From: Streptomyces sp. Alt3
GTDB taxonomy: Bacteria > Actinomycetota > Actinomycetes > Streptomycetales > Streptomycetaceae
NCBI RefSeq assembly: GCF_030719215.1
Contig: NZ_CP120983.1
Coordinates: forward strand, 6,200,001-6,264,000
DNA: 64,000 nucleotides
Direction: 5' to 3'
Program-made: the position numbers and the translations under genes
In this document: piece by piece, positions 25,204 to 34,145 of the stretch
How the letters are laid out: each line of letters begins with the position of its first letter
Numbering within the stretch: the stretch's first letter is position 1
The notes under the pieces: generated by a model
Database searches by the model: none
The model's input: only the letters and a program-made list of their open reading frames with translations
What the model was told of the DNA's origin: nothing

Positions 25204-25955
25204 CTCTCGCCGTACGGGTCATCCCGTGCCTGGACGTCGACAAGGGCCGCGTCGTCAAGGGGGTCAACTTCCAGAACCTGCGCGACGCGGGCGACCCCGT
25301 CGAGATGGCGAAGCTCTACGACGCCGAGGGCGCCGACGAGTTGACGTTCCTCGACATCACCGCCTCCAGCGGTGACCGCGAGACGACGTACGACGTCGTG
25401 CGCCGCACCGCCGAGCAGGTCTTCATCCCGCTCACCGTCGGCGGCGGGGTCCGCACCCCCGACGACGTCGACAAGCTGCTGCGCGCCGGGGCCGACAAGG
25501 TGGGGGTCAACACCGCCGCCATCGCCCGCCCCGAGCTCATCCGCGAGATCGCCGAACGCTTCGGGCGCCAGGTGCTCGTCCTGTCCGTCGACGCCAGGCG
25601 CACCCCCGAGGGCACCTTCGAGGTGACGACCCACGGAGGACGCAGGGGCACCGGCATCGACGCCGTCGAGTGGGCACACCGCGCCGCCGACCTCGGCGCG
25701 GGCGAGATCCTGCTCAACTCGATGGACGCCGACGGCACGAAGGACGGCTACGACACCGAGATGATCAAGGCGGTTCGGGCCCACGTCACCGTCCCCGTCA
25801 TCGCCTCCGGTGGCGCCGGCCGCCTCGCGGACTTCGCGCCGGCCATCGACGCGGGCGCCGACGCGGTCCTCGCCGCGTCCGTCTTCCACTTCGGTGACCT
25901 GCGGATCTCCGAGGTCAAGGGCGCTCTGCGCGAGACCGGACACCCCGTTCGCTGA
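25200..25955 (+). CDS. hisF: Imidazole glycerol phosphate synthase, cyclase subunit
   Basis: 251-residue (beta/alpha)8 barrel that uses HisH-derived ammonia to form imidazole glycerol phosphate and AICAR. The N-terminal VIPCLDVDKGRVVKGVNF holds the first catalytic Asp, and VLSVDARRT near 130 the second. Phosphate-binding glycine loops such as VGGGVRTPDD and SGGAGRL are present. Last gene of the operon: after a 190-bp gap the secreted lipases begin. Confidence 0.97.
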   Translation: MTLAVRVIPCLDVDKGRVVKGVNFQNLRDAGDPVEMAKLYDAEGADELTFLDITASSGDRETTYDVVRRTAEQVFIPLTVGGGVRTPDDVDKLLRAGADKVGVNTAAIARPELIREIAERFGRQVLVLSVDARRTPEGTFEVTTHGGRRGTGIDAVEWAHRAADLGAGEILLNSMDADGTKDGYDTEMIKAVRAHVTVPVIASGGAGRLADFAPAIDAGADAVLAASVFHFGDLRISEVKGALRETGHPVR

Positions 25956-26144
25956 CCCCGCCCAGAGGGACAGCCGTACGGGAAGACCGGCGATCTCGCC
26001 GATGTCCGCACGCAGCTCACGCCGCAAGAGTGGCGCCGTCAGCAACTGACGGCGCCACCCACGCGGTGCTCCCCCGAAGGTCCCGGACGACGGGCCCCCG
26101 GCTGCCGCGTCGTGGTTGCGCCACGACCGAGAGGATCCCCCCTC

Positions 26145-27077
26145 GTGCAGCAGCACCTCCCCTCCGGCGACATCTCCCCACGCAGCCACCGGATGTCGAA
26201 GAGCCGCTCCCGTACCGTCAAGCTGGGCATCGCGGCCGCGGCCGCCACCGCCGGTCTGGTCACCGCGTTGATGCCGGGCGCCCAGGCCGCCGACAATCCG
26301 TACGAGCGCGGACCCGCGCCGAGCAATTCGAGCATCGAGGCGAGCCGCGGCTCGTACGCCACGTCCCAGACGACCGTGTCCTCGCTGAGCGTCAGCGGTT
26401 TCGGCGGGGGCACCATCTACTACCCGACGTCCACGTCCGACGGGACGTTCGGGGCAGTCGTGATCTCGCCCGGCTTCACCGCCTACCAGTCGAGCATCGC
26501 CTGGCTGGGGCCACGTCTGGCCTCGCAGGGCTTCGTGGTCTTCACGATCGACACCAACACGACCGCGGACCAGCCGGCCAGCCGTGGTGACCAGCTGCTC
26601 GCGGCGCTGGACTACCTGACCGGTACGAGTTCGGTGCGGAGCCGGGTCGACGCCTCCCGCCTCGGTGTGATGGGCCACTCGATGGGTGGCGGTGGCACGC
26701 TGGAGGCGGCGAAGGACCGTCCGTCGTTGCAGGCGGCGATCCCGCTGACGGGCTGGAACACGGACAAGACGTGGCCGGAGGTGCAGACGCCGACGCTGGT
26801 CATAGGTGCGGACGGTGACACGGTCGCCCCGGTGGCGACGCACTCGGAGCCGTTCTACAACTCGCTGCCGAGTTCGCTGGACAAGGCGTATCTGGAACTG
26901 CGGGGGGCGACGCACTTCACGCCGAACTCGTCGAACACGACGATCGCGAAGTACAGCATCTCGTGGCTGAAGCGGTTCATCGACAACGACACCCGCTACG
27001 AACAGTTCCTCTGCCCGCTGCCGTCGACGAGCCTCACGATCGCCGAGTACAAGGGCAACTGCCCGCACACCTCCTGA
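26145..27077 (+). CDS. Secreted lipase/cutinase, polyester-hydrolase family (copy 1)
   Basis: 310-residue secreted alpha/beta hydrolase. A 48-residue signal (basic start, hydrophobic GIAAAAATAGLVTALM, AQA cleavage site) precedes a 262-residue mature enzyme. Catalytic triad by motif: Ser179 (GHSMGGGG), Asp225 (GADGDT), His257 (GATHFTPN); the oxyanion loop is SPGFTAY. The last two cysteines (FLCPLP and GNCPH) form the family disulfide. It closely resembles the structurally known Streptomyces exfoliatus lipase and the Thermobifida cutinases that also hydrolyse PET. The GTG has GAGAGGAT upstream; the ATG at 26193 has none. A second copy follows. Confidence 0.93.
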   Translation: MQQHLPSGDISPRSHRMSKSRSRTVKLGIAAAAATAGLVTALMPGAQAADNPYERGPAPSNSSIEASRGSYATSQTTVSSLSVSGFGGGTIYYPTSTSDGTFGAVVISPGFTAYQSSIAWLGPRLASQGFVVFTIDTNTTADQPASRGDQLLAALDYLTGTSSVRSRVDASRLGVMGHSMGGGGTLEAAKDRPSLQAAIPLTGWNTDKTWPEVQTPTLVIGADGDTVAPVATHSEPFYNSLPSSLDKAYLELRGATHFTPNSSNTTIAKYSISWLKRFIDNDTRYEQFLCPLPSTSLTIAEYKGNCPHTS

Positions 27078-27115
27078 CCGACAGCACCTCCGCGACCTCC
27101 TGGCCGACAGCACCT
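27069..27115. repeat. Two 21-bp direct repeats after lipase copy 1
   Basis: ACCTCCTGACCGACAGCACC-T at 27069-27089 and the same with one A/G difference at 27095-27115. The first unit covers the stop codon. Together with the 48-bp repeats downstream this marks local slippage duplication. Confidence 0.7.
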
Positions 27116-27146
27116 GGAGCCGGACCGCGTCATGCGGTCCGGCTCC
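27116..27146 (+). terminator. Hairpin terminator after lipase copy 1
   Basis: GGAGCCGGACCGC, loop GTCAT, GCGGTCCGGCTCC: a perfect 13-bp stem 38 bp after the stop of copy 1. Confidence 0.8.
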
Positions 27147-27218
27147 TCGTGCTTCCGCTCCGCTCCCGCCGACCGCGTCATGCGGTCCGGCTCCTCGTGC
27201 TTCCGCTCCGCTCCCGCC
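27123..27218. repeat. Tandem 48-bp direct repeat between the lipase genes
   Basis: The 48-bp unit beginning GACCGCGTCATGCGGTCC occurs exactly twice (27123-27170 and 27171-27218), followed by 8 bp of a third. The unit contains the right half of the terminator hairpin, so the second copy rebuilds a shorter hairpin. The rest of the 330-bp intergenic region (27078-27407) is the duplicated upstream DNA of copy 2. Confidence 0.9.
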
Positions 27219-27407
27219 GACCGCGTGGCCGCCCGCGGCCAAGACCGGCGATCTCGCCGATGCCCGCGTGGGTGCCCCACCGCGACAGTGGCGACAGGCC
27301 GATGAACGACGGCGCGCCAACCCACGCGGTGCACCCCACGGACGCCCCAGGACGACGGGGCGGCCGGCCCCCGCGGTGAGGTGACGCCCCAACCGAGAGG
27401 AACCCTC

Positions 27408-28343
27408 GTGCAGCAGCACCTCCCCTCCGGCGACATCTCCCCACGCAGCCACCGGATGTCGAAGAGCCGCTCCCGTACCTTCAAGGGCGCCCTGGCAGCC
27501 GCCGCGGCGACCGCCGGTCTGCTCACCGCGCTCGTCCCCGGCGGAGCCCAGGCCGCCGACAATCCGTACGAGCGCGGACCCGCGCCGAGCAATTCGAGCA
27601 TCGAGGCGCTCCGCGGCTCGTACGCCACGTCCCAGACCTCCGTGTCCTCTCTGAGCGTCAGAGGCTTCGGCGGCGGGACGATCTACTACCCGACGTCCAC
27701 CTCGGACGGGACGTTCGGGGCAGTGGTCATCTCGCCCGGCTTCACCGCCTACGAGTCGAGCATCGCCTGGCTGGGGCCGCGTCTGGCCTCGCAGGGCTTC
27801 GTGGTGTTCACCATCGACACCAACACCACGCTGGACCAGCCGGCCAGCCGTGGTGACCAGCTGCTCGCGGCGCTGGACTACCTGACCGGTACGAGTTCGG
27901 TGCGGAGCAGGGTCGACTCCTCGCGGCTGGGCGTGATGGGCCACTCGATGGGTGGCGGTGGCACGCTGGAGGCTGCGAAGGACCGTCCGTCGTTGCAGGC
28001 GGCGATCCCGCTGACGGGCTGGAACACGGACAAGACGTGGCCGGAGGTGAAGACGCCGACGCTGGTGATCGGTGCGGACGGTGACACGGTCGCCCCGGTG
28101 GCCACGCATTCCAAGCCGTTCTACAACTCGCTGCCGAGTTCGCTGGACAAGGCGTATCTGGAGCTGCGGGGGGCGACGCACTTCACGCCGAACACGTCCA
28201 ACACGACGATCGCGAAGTACAGCATCTCGTGGCTGAAGCGGTTCATCGACAACGACACCCGCTACGAGCAGTTCCTCTGCCCACTGCCGTCGACGAGCCT
28301 CACGATCGCCGAGTACAAGGGCAACTGCCCGCACACCTCCTGA
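27408..28343 (+). CDS. Secreted lipase/cutinase, polyester-hydrolase family (copy 2)
   Basis: 311 residues, paralogue of the gene at 26145. The mature 262-residue region differs at only nine positions by my count (mature numbering S19L, T29S, S36R, Q67E, A93L, A122S, Q166K, E187K, S214T); the signal peptides differ more. Triad Ser180, Asp226, His258 and the C-terminal disulfide are intact. Q67E lies beside the oxyanion loop, and E187K changes charge near the loop that follows the catalytic Asp, so the two enzymes may differ in surface charge or substrate range. The GTG has GAGAGGAA 6 nt upstream. A hairpin with 13-bp stem follows. Confidence 0.93.
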   Translation: MQQHLPSGDISPRSHRMSKSRSRTFKGALAAAAATAGLLTALVPGGAQAADNPYERGPAPSNSSIEALRGSYATSQTSVSSLSVRGFGGGTIYYPTSTSDGTFGAVVISPGFTAYESSIAWLGPRLASQGFVVFTIDTNTTLDQPASRGDQLLAALDYLTGTSSVRSRVDSSRLGVMGHSMGGGGTLEAAKDRPSLQAAIPLTGWNTDKTWPEVKTPTLVIGADGDTVAPVATHSKPFYNSLPSSLDKAYLELRGATHFTPNTSNTTIAKYSISWLKRFIDNDTRYEQFLCPLPSTSLTIAEYKGNCPHTS

Positions 28344-28347
28344 CCAC

Positions 28348-28382
28348 GGACGGCGGGGGCGCGTTCCGGGCCCCCGCCGTCC
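28348..28382 (+). terminator. Hairpin terminator after lipase copy 2
   Basis: GGACGGCGGGGGC and its complement enclose a 9-nt loop, 4 bp after the stop codon. Confidence 0.8.
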
Positions 28383-28405
28383 GAGGCACCTCCCCGTGTC
28401 ACCGC

Positions 28406-28436
28406 GACGGCCGCCCACATCCGGTGGGCGGCCGTC
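28406..28436. terminator. Second hairpin downstream of lipase copy 2
   Basis: GACGGCCGCCCAC, loop ATCCG, GTGGGCGGCCGTC: a perfect 13-bp stem 23 bp after the previous hairpin. It may be a backup terminator or part of the leader of the large secreted protein gene. Confidence 0.6.
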
Positions 28437-28575
28437 CTCTCCCATGGGCGGACATCCTCCGGCGAGAAGCGGAGTTGGAGCCGCCGTTCCGTGACACGCG
28501 TGCCGAGAGTGACGCGAGATGGCCATGGGCCATCATCTGCGGCGCACACCACGCAGACAACGGGAGGCCGCAAGC

Positions 28576-31500
28576 ATGAGAGCCAGGCCGAAGGCGGGTC
28601 ACAGGCACCGCAGCAGAGCCGTACGCACCACCGTCGTACTCGCCACCGCCGCAGCACTGATCGCCGCGCTCCCCGTGGGGGCGAACGCCGCACCTGAACC
28701 GAAGGCGCCCCCAGGGTCCGTCCAGGGCTGGAGCGGTGAAAAGACGAAGTCCGAGGACTCCGTGCGGCCGGTGGCCCTGCCGGAGGGACAACGCGCCGCC
28801 GTGCTCGGCAAGGCGTACACCGCGTCCGACGACCTCGCGTGGAGCACCTCCGGGGACGCCGCCGGGTTCCACCTCCTGACCGCCCGACGCGCGGACGGCT
28901 ACGCCTGGCGCACCGCGGCCACCCTGGCCGAGCCGGGCTTCGAGGCCGACAGCTGGATCGGCAACGTCTGCGTCACCGGCTCCGGCAAGCGCGCCGTGGT
29001 CGCGTACGCACCCCGCACCTTCACCAACGACCAGCAGCTCATGTCGCGCGGCGCGTTCACCGCTGTCGTGGAGCTGGCCACGGGGAAGGTCACCAAACTC
29101 CCCTTCCAGGCGTCCCTGGCCTACTTCTCACCGGGATGCGGCACCGACGAGACGGCCGTGTTCTCGCAGCTCGCCGACGACCGCTCCGCGCGCAACGAGA
29201 CCCGGATCGTCAGGGTGGACGCGGCGTCAGGGAAGGCCGCCGAACCCCTGACGCTGGCGGGCCAGGTGACCTCTGCCGTGCCGTACGGCGACGACGTCGT
29301 CGCGGCCGACGGGAACAGGCTCGTCCGGATCGACCGGAAGGGCGCGCGCAGCACCGTCGCCCTCACCCGGCGCATCCCCTTCCAGCTGAAGGCCGACCGC
29401 GACGGGGGCCTCGTCTACCTCGACCGGCCCACGGCCCCGGCGAAGGCCGGAGCTGCGGCAGCCGAGGACGGCGCCGTCATGCGGGTCGACGCGGCCGCTG
29501 TGAGGACCGGGAAGGGCGCCCCGAGCGAGCTCGCCACCGGCACCCTCACGAAGATGGACCTCACGTCGAGCGCCGAGGGCACCGTGATGGTGACCGGTGA
29601 GACCCGGCAGGCCGTCTCCGCCCTGCCCGCCGTCGTGCGCCGCCCGGCGGACGCCCCCAAGGACGCGCACGCCTCCACCGACGGCAAGGTCCTGGTGACC
29701 GCCGCCGGCTGGAGCGGCGACGGCAAGCACCCGGCCCGCGCCGGAGAGACCGGTGCCGAGCGCACCGCGCTCATCGACCTCAAGGACCTGGGCACCGGCA
29801 GGACGGCCGCCCTGGAGATCCTGCCCGGTGGCGCCCCGCACCAGGACGCCGGCCAGAAGCTCTCCCCGGCGCTGGAAGGGGTCGGGACCACGGCACCCGG
29901 TGACCGCACCGCGTCCCTCGCGGCGGCGGCCGACCCGCACAACCCGGTCGAGGCGGAGCGCACCTGCGCCGTCGCCCGCGGTGACGCCCGCCAGCAGGCG
30001 TTCCAGCCGACACCCCGCCAGGTGGAGTGGGCGGTGGACCAGGCGATCAGCAACAACCTGAACAAGCTGGTGTCCCGCCCGGCCAACTGGAAGAGCACCG
30101 GCGTCGGTTCCTACGCGCCCCAGCAGCTGTTCCCGCGGGACTCGCTGACCGGCGGCGGCCAGATACCGGCGCAGGTCATGCTCGGGATCACCGCTCAGGA
30201 ATCCAACATGTGGCAGGCCACCAGGTACGCAGTCCCCGGGGTGACCGCCAACTCCCTGATCGGCAACTACTACGGCACCAAGTACAACTCCGACGGCCAG
30301 ATCCCCGACCCGTGGGCGATCGACTGGTCCGAGTCGGACTGCGGCTACGGCATCACCCAGGTCACCGACAACATGCGCGCGAGCGACACCGGATGGTCCT
30401 CGCTCCAGCAGAAGGCCGTGGCCGTCGACTACACCGCGAACATCGCGGCCGGCGTCAACATCCTGATCGAGAAGTGGAACCAGACCAAGGCCGGCGGGAT
30501 GACCATCGCCAACGGCGACCCGAAGTACCTGGAGAGCTGGTTCTTCGCGCTGTGGGCGTACAACTCGGGCTACTACCCCGAGGCCGACGCGAGCAAGAAC
30601 AAGGGCAAGTGGGGCCTCGGCTTCACCAACAACCCGGCCAACCCGCTGTGGAAGGCCAACCGCACCCCGTTCCTGGAGAACGCGAGCGGTACCGACGACT
30701 ACTCGCACGCCGCGAACCCGCAGCACTGGCCCTACCAGGAGAAGGTACTCGGCTGGGCCGCCCGCCCCATCTCGGCCCTCTTCAAGCCCGGTGACATGCA
30801 GGCCGGGTACCGCCCCGCCTGGTGGACGACCGTCGCGGACCGTACGGCGCTGAAGCCGCCGGAGTCGCTGTTCTGCACCACCGCCAACGAGTGCGACCCG
30901 AGCAAGATCGGCCCGAACGACTCCAACGACCCCGGCATGGGAGCCTGCACCCGCACCGACCTCTACTGCTGGTGGAACAAGCCGATCCCGGCGACCACCT
31001 GGAAGAACTGTGCCGTCGGAGTCTGCGGCAACGCGATCCACCGCTTCGACGACACCTATCCCGAACAGCCGGACGAGAACTCCTACGCGCCGCGCTGCTC
31101 GGGCGGCGTTCCCGGCGACGCGCTGGTCATCGACGACGTGGCCGACGGCATCCGGCCGTCCGGGTCGGACAGCCGCTGCCCGTCGGCGGTGTCCTCCGCG
31201 GGCACCTTCGAGTTCACCTTCGCCGAGTCGGGCGGTTTCTACCCGGGCAAGATCGACCTGCATCAGATCGGAGCCGGCTACAGCAACCACTTCTGGTTCA
31301 CCCACAGCCGCGAGACCGGCACCGGCGACGCCAACCGCCTCAGTACCACGGGCACCTGGAAACTGGGCAAGGCGCTCAACGGCTGGTCCCGGGTGATGGT
31401 GCACATCCCCGACCACGGGGCGCACACCCAGCAGGCCAAGTACGAGATCGACACCGGCTCCGGCTCGTTCACCCGTACCCGCTACGTCAACCAGAAGATC

Positions 31501-32616
31501 AAGGCCAACACCTGGGTCTCGCTCGGCGTGTACAACATGAGCGGCACGCCCCGGGTCCGCCTCGGCAGCCAGACCGAGGACGGGGACGGCAGCGAGGACG
31601 TGGCCTGGGACGCGGTGGCCTTCCAGCCGCTGCCGGCCAAGCCGAAGCACGTCGTGGCCGTCCTCGGCGACTCCTACACCTCGGGCGAGGGGGCCGGCGA
31701 CTACAGCCCCGAGTCCGACGCGGACCACGGCACCGACCGCTGGAACGCCTGCCGGCGCAGCGACAACGCATGGTCCCGGAAGGTCGTCCTGCCGGGTACC
31801 TCGACCTCGCTGGGCCAGCTCTCGGACGACTGGAGCTCCACCGCCGAACTCGGTTTCGTGGCCTGCTCGGGTGCGATGACCAGGAACGTCTGGAACAGTC
31901 CGTTCGACGCGGATTCGCAGAGTTTCGGCGAAGGGCAGTTCAAGGAGATCAACCAGGTCAACTCCGGGGTGCTCACCCCGGAGACCACCCTGGTGATGCT
32001 CACGCTCGGCGGCAACGACGGCGGCGGGTTCACCAACGCCATGATGGACTGCGCGGGCATCGGGACCAACTGCAACGAGGACCCGGACTTCCTGCCCAAG
32101 TACAAGGGCATCGTCGACCGGACGATGATCCCCAACCTGTCGAGCACCCTGAGCGACATCGCGCTCAAGGCGCCGAACGCGCAGATCGTGCTCATGGGCT
32201 ATCCGGAACTGCTCAGCCGTACGGTCAAGTGCGCCGGTTCGCTCTACTACATGATGCCCGAGGTCGCCGCGCTGGCCGAGCTGGTCAACCACGCCGACAC
32301 CGAGCAGGAGAAACTGGTCGGGCAGCTCAAGACCGGTGGCATGAAGATCGCGTACGCGAACCCGGTCGACGCCTTCGTCGGCCACGCGGGCTGCGACGAC
32401 CCCGAGTGGATCAACAAGATCGTCATCGGCCCCAACGGCGACGGCGACTTCCACCAGGGTGACCCGGTCACCAAGGTCACCGGTTCCTGCACGGCCGACT
32501 GGCTCCCCGAGGGGTGCCTCAGCCGCGAGTCCTTCCACCCGAAGTCCGACGGCACCACGGGGTACGCGAACGTGATGAAGTCGAGACTGACCGCACTCGG
32601 ATACACAGGCTCGTGA
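28576..32616 (+). CDS. Large secreted multidomain protein: lysozyme-like, golvesin-like and SGNH hydrolase (NocE-like)
   Basis: 1346 residues with a signal peptide (hydrophobic TTVVLATAAALIAALPVG, cleavage after ANA38). Residues 40-470 have no recognised domain and look beta-rich. About 480-740 is a transglycosylase/lysozyme-like module: GITAQESNMWQ supplies a likely catalytic Glu and DCGYGITQVTDNM is typical. About 820-1020 resembles the golvesin C-terminal beta-sandwich (TFAESGGFYPGKIDLHQIG). About 1024-1345 is an SGNH/GDSL esterase: Ser1033 in GDSYTSGEG, the GGND block (LGGNDGG) and His1321 in ESFHPKSDG. This is the NocE-type layout. It probably acts on cell wall or extracellular glycan esters. 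The ATG has GGGAGG 8 nt upstream. Confidence 0.88.
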   Translation: MRARPKAGHRHRSRAVRTTVVLATAAALIAALPVGANAAPEPKAPPGSVQGWSGEKTKSEDSVRPVALPEGQRAAVLGKAYTASDDLAWSTSGDAAGFHLLTARRADGYAWRTAATLAEPGFEADSWIGNVCVTGSGKRAVVAYAPRTFTNDQQLMSRGAFTAVVELATGKVTKLPFQASLAYFSPGCGTDETAVFSQLADDRSARNETRIVRVDAASGKAAEPLTLAGQVTSAVPYGDDVVAADGNRLVRIDRKGARSTVALTRRIPFQLKADRDGGLVYLDRPTAPAKAGAAAAEDGAVMRVDAAAVRTGKGAPSELATGTLTKMDLTSSAEGTVMVTGETRQAVSALPAVVRRPADAPKDAHASTDGKVLVTAAGWSGDGKHPARAGETGAERTALIDLKDLGTGRTAALEILPGGAPHQDAGQKLSPALEGVGTTAPGDRTASLAAAADPHNPVEAERTCAVARGDARQQAFQPTPRQVEWAVDQAISNNLNKLVSRPANWKSTGVGSYAPQQLFPRDSLTGGGQIPAQVMLGITAQESNMWQATRYAVPGVTANSLIGNYYGTKYNSDGQIPDPWAIDWSESDCGYGITQVTDNMRASDTGWSSLQQKAVAVDYTANIAAGVNILIEKWNQTKAGGMTIANGDPKYLESWFFALWAYNSGYYPEADASKNKGKWGLGFTNNPANPLWKANRTPFLENASGTDDYSHAANPQHWPYQEKVLGWAARPISALFKPGDMQAGYRPAWWTTVADRTALKPPESLFCTTANECDPSKIGPNDSNDPGMGACTRTDLYCWWNKPIPATTWKNCAVGVCGNAIHRFDDTYPEQPDENSYAPRCSGGVPGDALVIDDVADGIRPSGSDSRCPSAVSSAGTFEFTFAESGGFYPGKIDLHQIGAGYSNHFWFTHSRETGTGDANRLSTTGTWKLGKALNGWSRVMVHIPDHGAHTQQAKYEIDTGSGSFTRTRYVNQKIKANTWVSLGVYNMSGTPRVRLGSQTEDGDGSEDVAWDAVAFQPLPAKPKHVVAVLGDSYTSGEGAGDYSPESDADHGTDRWNACRRSDNAWSRKVVLPGTSTSLGQLSDDWSSTAELGFVACSGAMTRNVWNSPFDADSQSFGEGQFKEINQVNSGVLTPETTLVMLTLGGNDGGGFTNAMMDCAGIGTNCNEDPDFLPKYKGIVDRTMIPNLSSTLSDIALKAPNAQIVLMGYPELLSRTVKCAGSLYYMMPEVAALAELVNHADTEQEKLVGQLKTGGMKIAYANPVDAFVGHAGCDDPEWINKIVIGPNGDGDFHQGDPVTKVTGSCTADWLPEGCLSRESFHPKSDGTTGYANVMKSRLTALGYTGS

Positions 32617-32637
32617 TGCGGTACGACCGTCGGTGAC

Positions 32638-33099
32638 ATGAGCGATCACACGGAACACCCTCCGACGGGCCGGCCGGCCGGACGCGTGAAGGCGCGCCGG
32701 CCGGCAGGCGCCGTCGTTGTCGTAACGGTCGCCCTGGCGGCGCTCGTCCTCGCGGTCGCGGGAACGCTCCTGTGGTGGCTCGGGGACCGGCTGCCCGAGG
32801 GGGCCGACCGCACACGCACGGAGAACCAGCGCCTCCAGGTGGCGGGCCTCGCCCGGCAGCTGGCGGACGCGGCCCAGGACGGGGAACTCACGGACTCCGA
32901 GATCGGCCGCATCGTGCGGGCCGACCCCTGGCGGGTGGACCGGCCCGTGGCCGGTGGCGTACGCGTCGTCGTCACGACGGTCCCGGCCCTGGCCGACGAA
33001 CCCGCTTCCTGCACGGAGTTCACCCTCCCGGCCCCTCTGGGGCCCGGCACCGAGGCCGCAAACACCCCCGCGAAGGAGGACTGCCCGCTACCCGACTGA
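32638..33099 (+). CDS. Small single-span membrane protein
   Basis: 153 residues: a basic cytoplasmic start (RPAGRVKARRPAG), one hydrophobic helix (AVVVVTVALAALVLAVAGTLLWW) and an extracytoplasmic domain of about 100 residues with two cysteines (ASCTEF and EDCPLP) that may pair. No known domain. It starts 21 bp after the multidomain secreted protein and is on the same strand, so cotranscription is likely. Function unknown. Confidence 0.65.
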   Translation: MSDHTEHPPTGRPAGRVKARRPAGAVVVVTVALAALVLAVAGTLLWWLGDRLPEGADRTRTENQRLQVAGLARQLADAAQDGELTDSEIGRIVRADPWRVDRPVAGGVRVVVTTVPALADEPASCTEFTLPAPLGPGTEAANTPAKEDCPLPD

Positions 33100-33110
33100 G
33101 CACCGCCACG

Positions 33111-33142
33111 ACCGGGGCCCCGACGGACAGGACGGCCCCGGT
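33111..33142. terminator. Hairpin between convergent genes
   Basis: ACCGGGGCC and GGCCCCGGT enclose a 14-nt loop 11 bp after the small membrane protein stop. It lies between that gene and the convergent alpha/beta hydrolase gene. Confidence 0.6.
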
Positions 33143-33211
33143 TCCCCGACGGAGCCGTGCCGAGGGCCGGGCCGCGCCGGCCGCGGTCCGGCCCCCGGCA
33201 CGGCGCGGGCG

Positions 33212-33985
33212 TCAGGTCCGGGCGAGGAACGAGACGATGGCCTCGGCGAACCCGGGGTCGCGCACCGCCGTCAGATGATCGCCCGGCAGCACGGTCAGCT
33301 CCGCCCCCGCGATCGCCGAGGCCAGCACCTCGGGCCGGGTCGCCAGGGGGTCGCCCGCACCGGCGAGAACGAGCGTCGGGACCGTGATCCGGTCCAGCGG
33401 CAGCGCGTCCCGGTGCACGGCCCGTATCTGCGCGGCCAGCGCCAGCCGGTCGCCGCCCGCCGTGTCGGCCAGGATCCGGAAGGCCCTGGTCCGCTCGGGT
33501 GCGTCCGCCGCGTCCTCGGCGGTGAGCGCCGCCGAGACCAGCTCGGGAGGCATCACCCTGGTGTCCAGGCCCCCCACCTCGACCGCGCCCGCACCGATCC
33601 CCCCGGCCACCAGACGGCTGATCCGGCTGTCCTGCGCCGCGGCCAGCACGGCCACCACGGCGCCCATGGAGTACCCGGCCACGTGCACCTCGTCCGAGCC
33701 GATCCGGTCGATGAGCAGACGCACGTCACGGGCCATCAGCGACTCGCCGTAGTGCGTGTCGTCATGGGGCCGGTCCGACGCGCCGTGGCCGCGCGCGTCC
33801 AGGGCGTACACCCGGCGCCCCCGCGCCACGAGCGCCTCGACGACGCCCGGGCCCTCCCAGTTCAGCCGAGCGTGCGCGGCGAAACCGTGCAGCAGCACCA
33901 CGGGCGGCAGGGCGCCGTCCGGGTCCCGGGACCAGGACCAGCAGCGCAGGGTCAAACCGTCGTGTGTACGCAATTCATCAGTCAT
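33212..33985 (-). CDS. Alpha/beta hydrolase
   Basis: 257-residue soluble alpha/beta-hydrolase. The oxyanion HG motif is in VLLHGFAAHARLNWEG, the nucleophile elbow is AGYSMGA (Ser near 102), the acid is in LVLAGAGDPLA and the histidine in VLPGDHLTAV. No signal peptide. It resembles esterases and haloperoxidase-like hydrolases, and no substrate can be named. It is divergent from a large LuxR-family regulator across 160 bp, so the regulator may control it. Confidence 0.88.
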   Translation of the reverse strand: MTDELRTHDGLTLRCWSWSRDPDGALPPVVLLHGFAAHARLNWEGPGVVEALVARGRRVYALDARGHGASDRPHDDTHYGESLMARDVRLLIDRIGSDEVHVAGYSMGAVVAVLAAAQDSRISRLVAGGIGAGAVEVGGLDTRVMPPELVSAALTAEDAADAPERTRAFRILADTAGGDRLALAAQIRAVHRDALPLDRITVPTLVLAGAGDPLATRPEVLASAIAGAELTVLPGDHLTAVRDPGFAEAIVSFLART

Positions 33986-34145
33986 GCACCGACGTTACGG
34001 GCGCCCGCAGCGGAACGGGCCGGGACTGTGCCCCGGCACAGCGCGTACGACGTTCCGTTGGGAGCCCGCACCGCTCCGCGCCGACCGGGAACGGGGAGCG
34101 GACGCGAGCCTTCCGACGCTGTTTACGCGGAAGTAACGTGAAAGT

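Larger units (their letters stand above)
25983..28343 (+). repeat. Tandem 1.26-kb duplication carrying the two lipase genes and upstream DNA
   Basis: The stretch AAGACCGGCGATCTCGCCGA occurs at 25983 and at 27241 (offset 1258). A second shared upstream stretch CCCACGCGGTGC, the ribosome-binding region CCGAGAGGA, and the whole gene then follow in the same order; gene starts are offset by 1263 and ends by 1266. The upstream parts have diverged more than the coding parts. It is a direct tandem duplication that includes the promoter region. Confidence 0.85.

Noticed and set aside
27123..27218. Two 48-bp repeats as a possible CRISPR array
   Set aside because: The units abut without spacers and contain the terminator hairpin, and no cas gene is near.
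33100..33211. Possible small gene between convergent genes
   Set aside because: Only hairpin-forming GC sequence; no ribosome-binding site.
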